This document shows positions 52,599 to 61,176 of a stretch of 64,000 nt of DNA, in pieces. The position numbers were made by a program, and so were the translations under genes. The notes beneath the pieces were generated by a model. It searched no databases, had not been told where the DNA came from, and was given only the letters and a program-made list of their open reading frames with translations. The stretch's first letter is position 1. Every line of letters begins with the position of its first letter. Source of the stretch: Burkholderiaceae bacterium (lineage in GTDB: Bacteria > Pseudomonadota > Gammaproteobacteria > Burkholderiales > Burkholderiaceae_C); assembly GCA_030654805.1 (NCBI GenBank), contig JAURWR010000017.1, positions 1 to 64,000 on the forward strand. The letters run 5' to 3'.

Positions 52599-55106
52599 AT
52601 GTTGAGTCGTTTGCTTTCAGGTTATGTCTCGGTCGAGGGTCGCTACGACGAGTTGCTGTCGGCTCCGGGGTCCCCCCGGCCGCACTGGGACGCGTTCCTG
52701 CGCGCGCTGGCGGCACGCCAGGGCCTGGAGGTCAGCGAGACGCTGGCCTTGATGGAAAGCGAGATCCGCGAGAACGGGATCACCTACAACGTCTACGCCG
52801 ACCCGAAAGGCGCCGACCGCCCCTGGGAAGTCGATCCGCTGCCGCTGCTGCTGTCGGCCACCGAGTGGGATGAGATCGCCGCCGGCATCGCGCAGCGCGC
52901 CGACCTGCTGAACCGCGTCCTGGGCGACATCTACGGACCTCAGGAACTGCTGAGCTCGGGCGCGATCCCGCCGTCGATCATCTTCGGTCACAGTGGCTAC
53001 CTGCATCAGGTGCAGGGCATCCGCCCGCCCGGTGGCGTGCACCTGTTCAACTACGCGGCCGACCTGGCGCGCTCGCCCGACGGCCACTGGTGGGTGGTCA
53101 ACGACCGCACGCAGGCGCCTTCGGGTGCCGGCTACGCGTTGGAGAACCGGCTGGTGGTCTCGCGCGTGTTTCCGCAGATGTTCCGCGAACTGCATGTGCA
53201 GCACCTGGCCTCGTTCTTCGATGCGTTGCGCGAATCGCTGCTGCGCTGGGCACCGAAGGACGTGGTCAACCGCAGTGGTGAGCGAACCAGCGAGCGCACC
53301 AGTCCGCTGGTCGTTCTGCTGACGCCGGGGCCGTACAACGAGACGTATTTCGAGCATGCGCTGCTGGCGCGCTACCTGGGTTTCCCGCTCGTCGAGGGCA
53401 GCGATCTGACCGTGCGCGATGGCTGTGTGTGGATGAAGACCGTCGAAGGCTTGAAGCGGGTCCATGCGATCCTGCGGCGCCAGGACGACGACTACTGCGA
53501 TCCGCTGGAACTGCGCTCCGATTCGGCGCTCGGTGTCCCCGGGCTCACCGACTGCGCTCGGCGCGGTACGGTGCTGTTGGCCAATGCGCTGGGCTCGGGC
53601 GTGCTGGAGTCCGGCGCGCTGCTGGGCTACCTGCCCAAGCTCAGTGAGCAGCTGCTCGGCGAGCCGCTGCGCCTGCCCTCGGTGGCCACCTGGTGGCTGG
53701 GAGAACCCGCCGCGCTCGACGACGCATGGCGCCGCCTCGACAAGCTCATCATCAAACCGCTCGAACGTTCAAACCGCGAACCGGCGCTGTTCGGCGCCGA
53801 CCTGTCGACGAAAGAGCGCGCCGCCTTGCGAGAGCGCGTCGCCGCACGACCGCAGCGCTACGTCGCGCAGGAGTGGGTGCATGTGTCGCAGGCGCCCGTG
53901 CTCGAGCAGGGCACCGCCCCCGATCGTTCGGAGCAGCTCAGTTCCCGGACCGTCGGCCTGCGCGTTTTCGCGGTGGCGACGCCGAACGGTTACCACGTGA
54001 TGCCGGGCGGACTGACGCGCGTGGCAGGCGACGACCGGTCTCGTGTCATCGCGATGCAGCGGGGTGGCCGCTCGAAGGACACCTGGGTGCTTTCCGACGC
54101 CCCGGTCAACGCATCGTTTTCGTTGCTGAGCCGCACCGTCAAGCCGCAGGATCTGGTGGCCACGCGGGCCAACGTGCCGTCGAGGGCTGCCGAGAACCTG
54201 TTCTGGTTCGGCCGCTACGGCGAGCGATGCGAGTCCGCCGCCCGATTGCTGCGCGTGGCGATCGGCGATGTCCTGGACGATTCGCGCGAGCAGACGGACG
54301 GCGTGCCGCCGAGCCTGATCCTGGCCCAGCGCTTCGGACTGATCGACAACACCGATCACCCGAGCACCGACCTGCTGCGTGCCGCCACCCATCCGGAGGA
54401 GGGCTTGAGCGAGCGTCTGCGGCAGCTGTCGCGCGTGGCCTTCAACCTGCGGGACCGCATGTCGGCCGACCACTGGCGATCGCTCAATCAGCTGATCGCC
54501 GATCCGGTGTTCCAGCGTGGGTTGTCGTCGACCAGCCTGGGCTTGCCGCTCGCCATGGGCTGGCTGGACCGCGCGGTGACGTCGATGATGACGCTGTCGG
54601 GCTTTGTCCTCGATGGCATGACGCGCGGCGTGGGCTGGCGCTTCCTGTCGATCGGTCGGCGCATCGAGCGCCTGTCCACGCAGTGCAATGTGCTGCAGGT
54701 CGCCATCAACGAAGGCCACACCCACGGGCTCGACTGGCTGCTCGAATACGCGGATTCGACCGTCACTTACCGCTCGCGTTACCTGGTCGCTCCCGAGTGG
54801 CTGCCCGTGCTCGACCTGCTGCTGCGCGATGAGGTCAACCCGCGCTCGGTCGCGTTCCAGCTGAAGGGCCTGGCCGAGTACGTGGCCAAGCTCGAATTGA
54901 GCCACGGGCGCTTTGCCAGCGACGTGTTGGCCCCGGCGCACAGCGCGTTGCGTCACCTGGAGGCCCTCGACCTGCACCCTGAAAGCGAGGCGCTGGCCGA
55001 CGTGCTGGCGCAGTTGCAGCGCGCCGCGCATGCGGTGTCCGACGAGTTGACGCTCAAGTTCTTCTCGCACGCCGCGTCGCGCAGCGTGCTGTCGCTGGTG
55101 GCCTGA
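52599..55106 (+). CDS. Fused circularly permuted ATP-grasp and alpha-E protein
   Basis: 835 residues from ATG 52599. Residues about 1-510 are the CP-type ATP-grasp domain (NGITYNVYADPKGADRPWEVD, VLLTPGPYNETYFEHALLAR, GGRSKDTWVLSD). Residues about 525-835 are an alpha-E domain (SRAAENLFWFGRYGERCESAARLLR, RFLSIGRRIERLSTQCNVL). It is thus a single-chain version of the two separate genes at 46334 and 47891. The sequences differ clearly, indicating old paralogues with perhaps different substrates. Follows a terminator and precedes a second transglutaminase gene by 22 bp. Confidence 0.92.
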   Translation: MLSRLLSGYVSVEGRYDELLSAPGSPRPHWDAFLRALAARQGLEVSETLALMESEIRENGITYNVYADPKGADRPWEVDPLPLLLSATEWDEIAAGIAQRADLLNRVLGDIYGPQELLSSGAIPPSIIFGHSGYLHQVQGIRPPGGVHLFNYAADLARSPDGHWWVVNDRTQAPSGAGYALENRLVVSRVFPQMFRELHVQHLASFFDALRESLLRWAPKDVVNRSGERTSERTSPLVVLLTPGPYNETYFEHALLARYLGFPLVEGSDLTVRDGCVWMKTVEGLKRVHAILRRQDDDYCDPLELRSDSALGVPGLTDCARRGTVLLANALGSGVLESGALLGYLPKLSEQLLGEPLRLPSVATWWLGEPAALDDAWRRLDKLIIKPLERSNREPALFGADLSTKERAALRERVAARPQRYVAQEWVHVSQAPVLEQGTAPDRSEQLSSRTVGLRVFAVATPNGYHVMPGGLTRVAGDDRSRVIAMQRGGRSKDTWVLSDAPVNASFSLLSRTVKPQDLVATRANVPSRAAENLFWFGRYGERCESAARLLRVAIGDVLDDSREQTDGVPPSLILAQRFGLIDNTDHPSTDLLRAATHPEEGLSERLRQLSRVAFNLRDRMSADHWRSLNQLIADPVFQRGLSSTSLGLPLAMGWLDRAVTSMMTLSGFVLDGMTRGVGWRFLSIGRRIERLSTQCNVLQVAINEGHTHGLDWLLEYADSTVTYRSRYLVAPEWLPVLDLLLRDEVNPRSVAFQLKGLAEYVAKLELSHGRFASDVLAPAHSALRHLEALDLHPESEALADVLAQLQRAAHAVSDELTLKFFSHAASRSVLSLVA

Positions 55107-55128
55107 GCGCCGTTCTGGATTGGGCCCG

Positions 55129-56061
55129 ATGACGCAGCAGCAAACGCAATTCCAGCAATCGACGCCGCCGGCGGCGTTCGACCGCTACACCGTCGAGCAC
55201 GAGACGCACTACTCCTACACCGCGCCGGTTTCGCAGTCGTGGCAACTCGGACGACTGACACCGCGAGCGCTGCCGTGGCAGCGTCTGGTGTCGCACAGCC
55301 TGCAGATCGATCCGCCGCCTGATGAGCGTCACGAATCCACCGACAGCTTCGGCAATTCGATCTCGCATTTCGGGCTGCACGGAGCGCATCGCCAGTTGCG
55401 GGTGCGCATGCAGTGCCAGGTCGAGGTCGGCGACCGCCCACCTTTCGATTCCCGCGATCCGATGACTGTCGATGAGGCGCGTGAATCCGTGCGAAAGCGG
55501 CAGAACGAGTCTGAAGATCTGAACGCAGCGCGCATGGCCGAGCCGACGCAACTCGTGCCGCTGTCCGAAGCGGCGCGGTTGTATGCCGAGCAGTCACTGC
55601 ATCCCGCACGGCCGTGGGTCGAGGCGTTGATCGATCTGACCCATCGCATCCACGACGATTTCGAATTCGATGCCGGCGCGACGACGGTCAGCACCTCGGT
55701 CGACGAGGTGCTGCAGCATCGTCGCGGTGTCTGTCAGGACTTCGCGCACCTGATGCTGGCCTGCCTGCGTGGCCACGGTTTGTCGGCACGCTATGTGTCC
55801 GGCTACCTGCTGACCGACCCGCCGCCCGGCATGCCTCGGTTGATGGGCGTTGACGCGTCACATGCCTGGGTGGCTGCCTACCTGCCGGGTCACGGCTGGA
55901 TCGAATTCGATCCCACCAACGACCAGCTCGCCGACCGCCGCTACATCACGCTCGCCTGGGGCGCCGATTTCGCCGACGTGGTGCCGCTGCGTGGCGTGAT
56001 TCTGGGCGGCGGCCTGATGCAAGGCATGGACGTCTCGGTCAGCGTGATCCCTCAGTCCTGA
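55129..56061 (+). CDS. Transglutaminase-family protein (COG1305)
   Basis: 310 residues from ATG 55129. The N-terminal Transglut_N beta domain (YTVEHETHYSYTAPVSQSWQLGRLTPRALPWQ) leads to the core with catalytic Cys in HRRGVCQDFAHLMLACLRGHG, His in DASHAWVAAYLPGHGWIEFDPTN and the same segment's Asp. No signal peptide, so it acts in the cytoplasm with the ATP-grasp proteins. It follows the fused ATP-grasp/alpha-E gene by 22 bp and is likely cotranscribed. Confidence 0.94.
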   Translation: MTQQQTQFQQSTPPAAFDRYTVEHETHYSYTAPVSQSWQLGRLTPRALPWQRLVSHSLQIDPPPDERHESTDSFGNSISHFGLHGAHRQLRVRMQCQVEVGDRPPFDSRDPMTVDEARESVRKRQNESEDLNAARMAEPTQLVPLSEAARLYAEQSLHPARPWVEALIDLTHRIHDDFEFDAGATTVSTSVDEVLQHRRGVCQDFAHLMLACLRGHGLSARYVSGYLLTDPPPGMPRLMGVDASHAWVAAYLPGHGWIEFDPTNDQLADRRYITLAWGADFADVVPLRGVILGGGLMQGMDVSVSVIPQS

Positions 56062-56217
56062 AAAGGTGGGATCAACCGGTGCCCCCTTCCTGGGTGGTGC
56101 TTCAAGGGGTGCACTTTCACCCCGCCATCGACCCCTCGGCGGGATGGCCGGCGCCTTCATGTCCCGGAAAACTGACGTCATCGATCGAACCGGTCGACAC
56201 CCGTTCAGGAGCCCGCC

Positions 56218-56445
56218 ATGTTCAGTCTCGATTCAACCCAGCGATCGCCCGACCGCATCGCACGGGCACTCGTTTTCCTGTCCCTGTGCCCTGCGTTTCC
56301 ACTGCCTGCGCAGTCCATCGAGATGTTGGCCGATGCCGGAGAACGCTCCGTCTGCGGACCGGGTTGGTACGACTCGAGCTGGGAGCTGAGCTGCGGGCTC
56401 GACATCGCCGAGGTGCCGAGCCTGGACGACTGGATCGGTGACTGA
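56218..56445 (+). CDS. Candidate small secreted peptide
   Basis: 75 residues from ATG 56218, with AGGAG six bases upstream. Residues about 12-33 look like a signal peptide (RIARALVFLSLCPAFPLPAQ). The predicted mature part is short, with two Cys (VCGPGW and LSCGL) and acidic at its end (EVPSLDDWIGD). It lies 157 bp after the transglutaminase gene and 221 bp before the Kelch protein. No family is recognised with certainty, and real expression is unproven. A peptide encoded beside ATP-grasp and transglutaminase genes is worth testing as a substrate, but this is only positional. Confidence 0.45.
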   Translation: MFSLDSTQRSPDRIARALVFLSLCPAFPLPAQSIEMLADAGERSVCGPGWYDSSWELSCGLDIAEVPSLDDWIGD

Positions 56446-56666
56446 GCCGGTCCGTAAGGGCCATGTCCCTCGCCGCGATGCACATCGCGTGGTCACGGTC
56501 TTGTCGCATTCTCGGTTGAGCATTCTGTTGTCGGACTGGACCGGGGCCATCCCCGCCACGTGCTCCCGCAGGGGGCGGGGTGTCTTGGCCTCACGCCGGC
56601 AATTGCAGGGCTCCCTGACTCGGTGTGCTGGCCGTCGGGTTGACCCATTCGACGGAGACGGCGACC

Positions 56667-59600
56667 TTGAACTTCAAGCATTTTCATTTGCAACCGTTGT
56701 GGGTCCGGGTGCTGGTGCTGTGCACCTTGCTGCTGGCCACGCTGGCTGCGTCGGCCCAAGGCTTCAATACTGCATTGCCGATGGCGACGGCGCGTAATCA
56801 GCACACCGCCACACTGCTGCCGAACGGCAAGGTGCTGGTGACCGGGGGCTTCAGCGGTGGCAGCGTTATAAACAGCGTCGAGCTGTATGACCCGGCAAGC
56901 AACAGCTGGTCTGCGGCGGGCGCCATGGCGACTGCGCGCTATCGACACACCGCCACACTGCTGCCGAGCGGCAAGGTACTGGTGACCGGTGGGGACAGCT
57001 TGTCAGGCCGTCTAGGCAGCGCAGAGCTGTACGACCCGGCCAGCAACAGTTGGTCTGCGGCAGGAGCCCTTGGAATTGCGCGCCGCCTTCACACGGCGAC
57101 ACTGCTGCCGAGCGGCAAGGTGCTGGTGACCGGTGGAGACAACGGAAACTATCTGAACAGCGCGGAGCTGTACGACCCGGTCAGCAACAGTTGGTCTGCG
57201 GCGGGTGCCATGGCGATTGCGCGCGAGGTACACACCGCCACACTGCTGCCGAGCGGCAAGGTACTGGTGACCGGGGGCGTCAACGGCGGTAGTTTGAACA
57301 GCGCAGAGCTGTACGACCCGGTCAGCAACAGTTGGTCTGCGGCAGGAGCCCTTGGAATTGCGCGCTACCTTCACACGGCGACGCTGCTGCCGAGCGGCAA
57401 GTTGCTAGTGACCGGGGGGTACGGCATCTCAGGCTCACTTAACAGCGTAGAGCTGTACGACCCGGCTAGCAACAGCTGGTCTGCGGCTGGAACCATGGCA
57501 ACAGCGCGGCAAAGTCACACCGCGACTCTGCTGCCGAGCAATAAGGTGCTGGTTACGGGCGGAGCCAACTCTCTCGTGGGCTACCCAAGCAGCGCAGAGC
57601 TGTACGACCCGGCCAGCAACAGCTGGTCCGCAGCAGGCTCCATGGCAACTGGCCGCGACGCTAATACTGCAACGCTCCTGCCGATAGGAAAAGTGCTGGT
57701 GACTGGCGGCTACAGCGGAAACAACTATCTAAGCAGCGCCGAACTGTATGACCCGGCCATCAACACCTGGGCGACGTCGGGCACGCTGGTGGCTGGTCGC
57801 AACTGGCACAGCGCGACGCAACTTCCCAGCGGCAAGGTGCTGGTCGCAGGTGGCCTGAATGGCGTCAGCCTCAGCAGCGCCGAGCGATACGACCCATCCA
57901 CCAACAGCTGGTCTGCCGCTGCCGCCATGGCAGCGCCGCGCCATGTGCACACGGCGACGCTGCTGCCCAGTGGCAAGGTGCTGGTCGCCGGCGGATTCAA
58001 CTCTGTCAACGGGACCTATCTCCCCGGTGTCGAGCAGTACGACCCGGCTGGCAACAGCTGGTCTGCAGCGGGCAACCTGACGGCGGGGCGCGCGTACCAC
58101 ACGGCCACGCTGCTGGCCAACGGCAAGGTGCTGGTGACAGGCGGCTACAACGGCAGCATCGTCGTCAACAGCCCCGAGATCTACGATCCCGGCACCAACA
58201 CCTGGACGGCTGCCGGTCCGATGTTGCAGGCTCGTTACCTGCACACCGCCACGCTGCTGGCGAACGGCAAGGTGCTGGTGGCTGGCGGCTACAAGAACCT
58301 GCTGAATGATGGCCAGACCAACACGGCCGAGCTGTATGACCCCGGCACCAACACCTGGTCACCGGCCGGTGTGCTGGCGGACGTGCGTTCCTTGCACACC
58401 GCCACCTTGCTGCCCGATGGTCGCGTGCTGGTCACAGGTGGCAACAACGGTGGCCCGATCGGCACCAGCGAGACATACAACCCCAGCACCAACACGTGGG
58501 CGGCCACCGGCAGCCTGTCGACCTTGAGGTATTACCACTCGGCCATCTTGCTGCCCGGCGGCAAGGTGCTGGTCTCCGGGGGCCAAAACTCGACCGGCGT
58601 CATCGGCAGCGCCGAGCTGTACGACCCGGCCACCGCGTCATGGTCCTCCGCAGGGTCGCTGACAACCGTGCGAAACCACCATACCGCCACGCTGCTGCCA
58701 AGCGCCAAGGTGCTGGTTGCTGGCGGGTTCAATGGCACCGCGAGCCTCAACACGGCCGAGCTGTACACCCGAGACCTGGGCTACGCGGACACCTGGCGGC
58801 CCGTGGTCACCGCACCGGCTGCGATGTTGCCCGGCACCTCGCTGGCGCTGACGGGCACCTTGTTCACCGGCTTGTCCGAGGCTTCGGGCGGCAACGGCGG
58901 CCAGAACTCAGCGACAAACTACCCAGTCGCGATGCTGCAGTCGCAGGACAGCGGCCAGCAGCGCTTTTTGGGCAGCAGTGCCACGGCCAACTGGTCGAGC
59001 ACGCAGCTGACCACCGCCGCGCTCAGCAACTTCCCGCTCGGGCCGGCGTGGGTGACGGTGTTCGTCAACGGCATTCCGAGCGTGGCGAAGTCGGTGGCTG
59101 TGACCAACCAGGCAACCAGCAGCGTTGTGGTGACTTCTTCAGCGCCTTCGGCCGCCCTCGGCCAATCGGTCGCCTTGATGGTGACCATCACCGGGAATTC
59201 GCCAACCGGCACGGTGCGGTTCATGGATGGTTCGACCAATCTGGGTGCCCCGGTCACGCTGGTGAACGGACATGCGCAGTACAACACCAGTGCGCTCACC
59301 GCAGGCAGCCACAACATCACTGCTGTCTATTCGGGTGACACGAACAATGCGCCCAGCACTTCGGTCGTGGTTGCGCATGTGGTTTCAACGCAGGCCAACG
59401 TGGTGAGCGTCGGGTCGACCCATACGCTTCAGGCACGAGCAGGACGGCTTTACTCGTGGGGCGACAACACCTATGGCCAATTGGGCGACGGGACGACCAC
59501 CAGCCACCTGACGCCGAGGTTGGTCAACCTGCCTGCCGGCGTGACGCCCGTGTCAGCCTCCGCAGGTTGGGACGATCACAGCCTGGCAATCGGATCGGAC

Positions 59601-61157
59601 GGGAAGCTCTATGCCTGGGGCGATAACACCTATGGCGGGCTGGGCGATGGCAGCACAGTCCAGCGCAATTCGCCGGCGGTGGCCACGCTCGCCACCGGCG
59701 TATCACCCGCAGTGGTTTCGGCCGGGTCCGGACACAGCCTGGCTTTGGGTTCAAACGGGATTGTCTATGCCTGGGGTCGCAACTGGTTTGGGCAGCTAGG
59801 AGATGGCACCACCAACGATCACAGCGCGCCCGCGACCGTTTTGCTGCCAGGAGCCGTGTCTGCAAGTTGGGTGGTTACTGCCGTGGAAAGCAGTTTTTCC
59901 CTCGGCACAAATGGCAATCTGTACGCCTGGGGTGACAACACATGGGGACAGTTGGGAGACGGTACCCAAGTTCCACGATTTGCACCGGTTTTGGTCCACA
60001 TGCCGGCGGGCGTTTCCGTCACGACCATGGCTGGTGGTCGCTATCACTGCCTGGGCATCGGAACCGACGGCAAGTTGTACGTTTGGGGCACCGTTTATGG
60101 TGCCAGTGGAACGACGGCAATCTACACGCCGTTGACAGTGAGTCTGCCCGCGGGCGTTGCGCCCGTGGCCGTGGCCGTTGGCTCAGGCAACAGCTTGGCC
60201 ATCGGGTCCGACGGCAAGCTCTACGCTTGGGGCTACAACGATTTTGGTCAGGTCGGCGATGGCACCACAATCAACCGTGCGACGCCAGTGGAGGTGACGC
60301 TGGCGGCCGGTGTGATACCTGTCGCGATTGCTGCTGGCAACACCTCAAGCTTCGCGCTGGGATCGGATGGCGTGCTCTACGGATGGGGCTTCAACTCTTC
60401 GGGGGAGCTGGGCGACGGCTCCACGGTGCAGCGGCTGTCGCCGACACCAATCAGTCCGTCCAGCTATGTCGCGCCATCACAGACCCAGGTCATCAGCACG
60501 CCCAACCCAAGCGCAGCCAGTCAGTCAGTTACCTTGACCGCAAACGTCACAGGCAGTTCACCCACGGGCACGGTGCAGTTCAAGGAAGGCAGCGTGAACC
60601 TGGGCGCGGCGGTCACCCTGGTCGCTGGGCAGGCCGCGTACACGACCAATGGTCTGAGCGCTGGAACGCACTCCATCACGGCCGTGTATTCCGGCGACAC
60701 TAGCAACGCCAGCAGCGTGTCGAGCGCGCTGACTCAGGTCGTGAGTCAGGCCGGCAGCAGCGTAAGCCTGTCGGTCAGTCCGGAAAGCGGAATTACCGCA
60801 GGCCAGAACGTGACTTTCACGGCCACGGTCTCCGGCTTCTCGCCCTCCGGCACGGTTCAGTTCAATGATGGTGTCACGGTCCTGGGCAGCGCTGCGCTGA
60901 GCGGTGGCGAGGCGGTGTTAAGCACCAATAGACTGAGTGTGACCACGCACAGCATCACGGCGGTCTACCTGGGCGATGCGAACAACGCAGCCAGCGCGTC
61001 GGGCACAGTCAGTGTGACGGTGTCACCAGGGCAGGTGGGCGGTGGCGATGCCGACGTGCCAACGCTGCCGGAATGGGGCTTGATTCTTCTTGCGGCGGTG
61101 TTGCTGTCGGTGGCCCATCGGCAATCGGCTTCGCGCAAGGCTTTGCGCTTGCGGTAA
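56667..61157 (+). CDS. Secreted Kelch/RCC1/Ig-like repeat protein with IPTL-CTERM signal
   Basis: 1496 residues, starting at TTG 56667: GGAG lies 9 bases upstream and the signal peptide (LWVRVLVLCTLLLATLAASA) begins right after; a GTG at 56625 is an alternative. Order: 14 Kelch-type repeats of about 47 residues (each AELYDP.SNSWSAAG, then TATLLPSGKVLVTGG), a short spacer, an Ig-like Big_3_5 domain, 7 RCC1 repeats (LYAWGDNTYGQLGDGT), two more Ig-like domains, and a C-terminal VPTLPEWGLILLAA helix plus Arg/Lys tail (IPTL-CTERM). Both repeat types form beta-propellers, implying a large protein-binding surface protein. It could instead be an outer-membrane-processed exoprotein; its partner is unknown. 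Confidence 0.9.
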   Translation: MNFKHFHLQPLWVRVLVLCTLLLATLAASAQGFNTALPMATARNQHTATLLPNGKVLVTGGFSGGSVINSVELYDPASNSWSAAGAMATARYRHTATLLPSGKVLVTGGDSLSGRLGSAELYDPASNSWSAAGALGIARRLHTATLLPSGKVLVTGGDNGNYLNSAELYDPVSNSWSAAGAMAIAREVHTATLLPSGKVLVTGGVNGGSLNSAELYDPVSNSWSAAGALGIARYLHTATLLPSGKLLVTGGYGISGSLNSVELYDPASNSWSAAGTMATARQSHTATLLPSNKVLVTGGANSLVGYPSSAELYDPASNSWSAAGSMATGRDANTATLLPIGKVLVTGGYSGNNYLSSAELYDPAINTWATSGTLVAGRNWHSATQLPSGKVLVAGGLNGVSLSSAERYDPSTNSWSAAAAMAAPRHVHTATLLPSGKVLVAGGFNSVNGTYLPGVEQYDPAGNSWSAAGNLTAGRAYHTATLLANGKVLVTGGYNGSIVVNSPEIYDPGTNTWTAAGPMLQARYLHTATLLANGKVLVAGGYKNLLNDGQTNTAELYDPGTNTWSPAGVLADVRSLHTATLLPDGRVLVTGGNNGGPIGTSETYNPSTNTWAATGSLSTLRYYHSAILLPGGKVLVSGGQNSTGVIGSAELYDPATASWSSAGSLTTVRNHHTATLLPSAKVLVAGGFNGTASLNTAELYTRDLGYADTWRPVVTAPAAMLPGTSLALTGTLFTGLSEASGGNGGQNSATNYPVAMLQSQDSGQQRFLGSSATANWSSTQLTTAALSNFPLGPAWVTVFVNGIPSVAKSVAVTNQATSSVVVTSSAPSAALGQSVALMVTITGNSPTGTVRFMDGSTNLGAPVTLVNGHAQYNTSALTAGSHNITAVYSGDTNNAPSTSVVVAHVVSTQANVVSVGSTHTLQARAGRLYSWGDNTYGQLGDGTTTSHLTPRLVNLPAGVTPVSASAGWDDHSLAIGSDGKLYAWGDNTYGGLGDGSTVQRNSPAVATLATGVSPAVVSAGSGHSLALGSNGIVYAWGRNWFGQLGDGTTNDHSAPATVLLPGAVSASWVVTAVESSFSLGTNGNLYAWGDNTWGQLGDGTQVPRFAPVLVHMPAGVSVTTMAGGRYHCLGIGTDGKLYVWGTVYGASGTTAIYTPLTVSLPAGVAPVAVAVGSGNSLAIGSDGKLYAWGYNDFGQVGDGTTINRATPVEVTLAAGVIPVAIAAGNTSSFALGSDGVLYGWGFNSSGELGDGSTVQRLSPTPISPSSYVAPSQTQVISTPNPSAASQSVTLTANVTGSSPTGTVQFKEGSVNLGAAVTLVAGQAAYTTNGLSAGTHSITAVYSGDTSNASSVSSALTQVVSQAGSSVSLSVSPESGITAGQNVTFTATVSGFSPSGTVQFNDGVTVLGSAALSGGEAVLSTNRLSVTTHSITAVYLGDANNAASASGTVSVTVSPGQVGGGDADVPTLPEWGLILLAAVLLSVAHRQSASRKALRLR
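57019..57420 (+). repeat. Alternating near-identical Kelch repeat pairs
   Basis: The blade at about 57019 and the blade at about 57301 share over 100 bp with few differences, 282 bp apart, as two blades of 141 bp. The blades between alternate in type (GAMATAR versus GALGIAR). The pattern indicates duplication of a two-blade unit or gene conversion rather than independent drift. Confidence 0.75.
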
Positions 61158-61176
61158 GGCATGCGCAGGCGGGCGA

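Noticed and set aside
56079-56116. Possible terminator after the second transglutaminase gene (GTGC.CCCCTT ... AAGGGG.GCAC)
   Set aside because: The stem has a bulge and a 15-nt loop and only three T residues follow; not strong enough to list.
56750-58800. Regular repeats resembling a CRISPR array
   Set aside because: Repeats are 141-150 bp, in frame, and encode Kelch blades; no short palindromic repeat with unique spacers.
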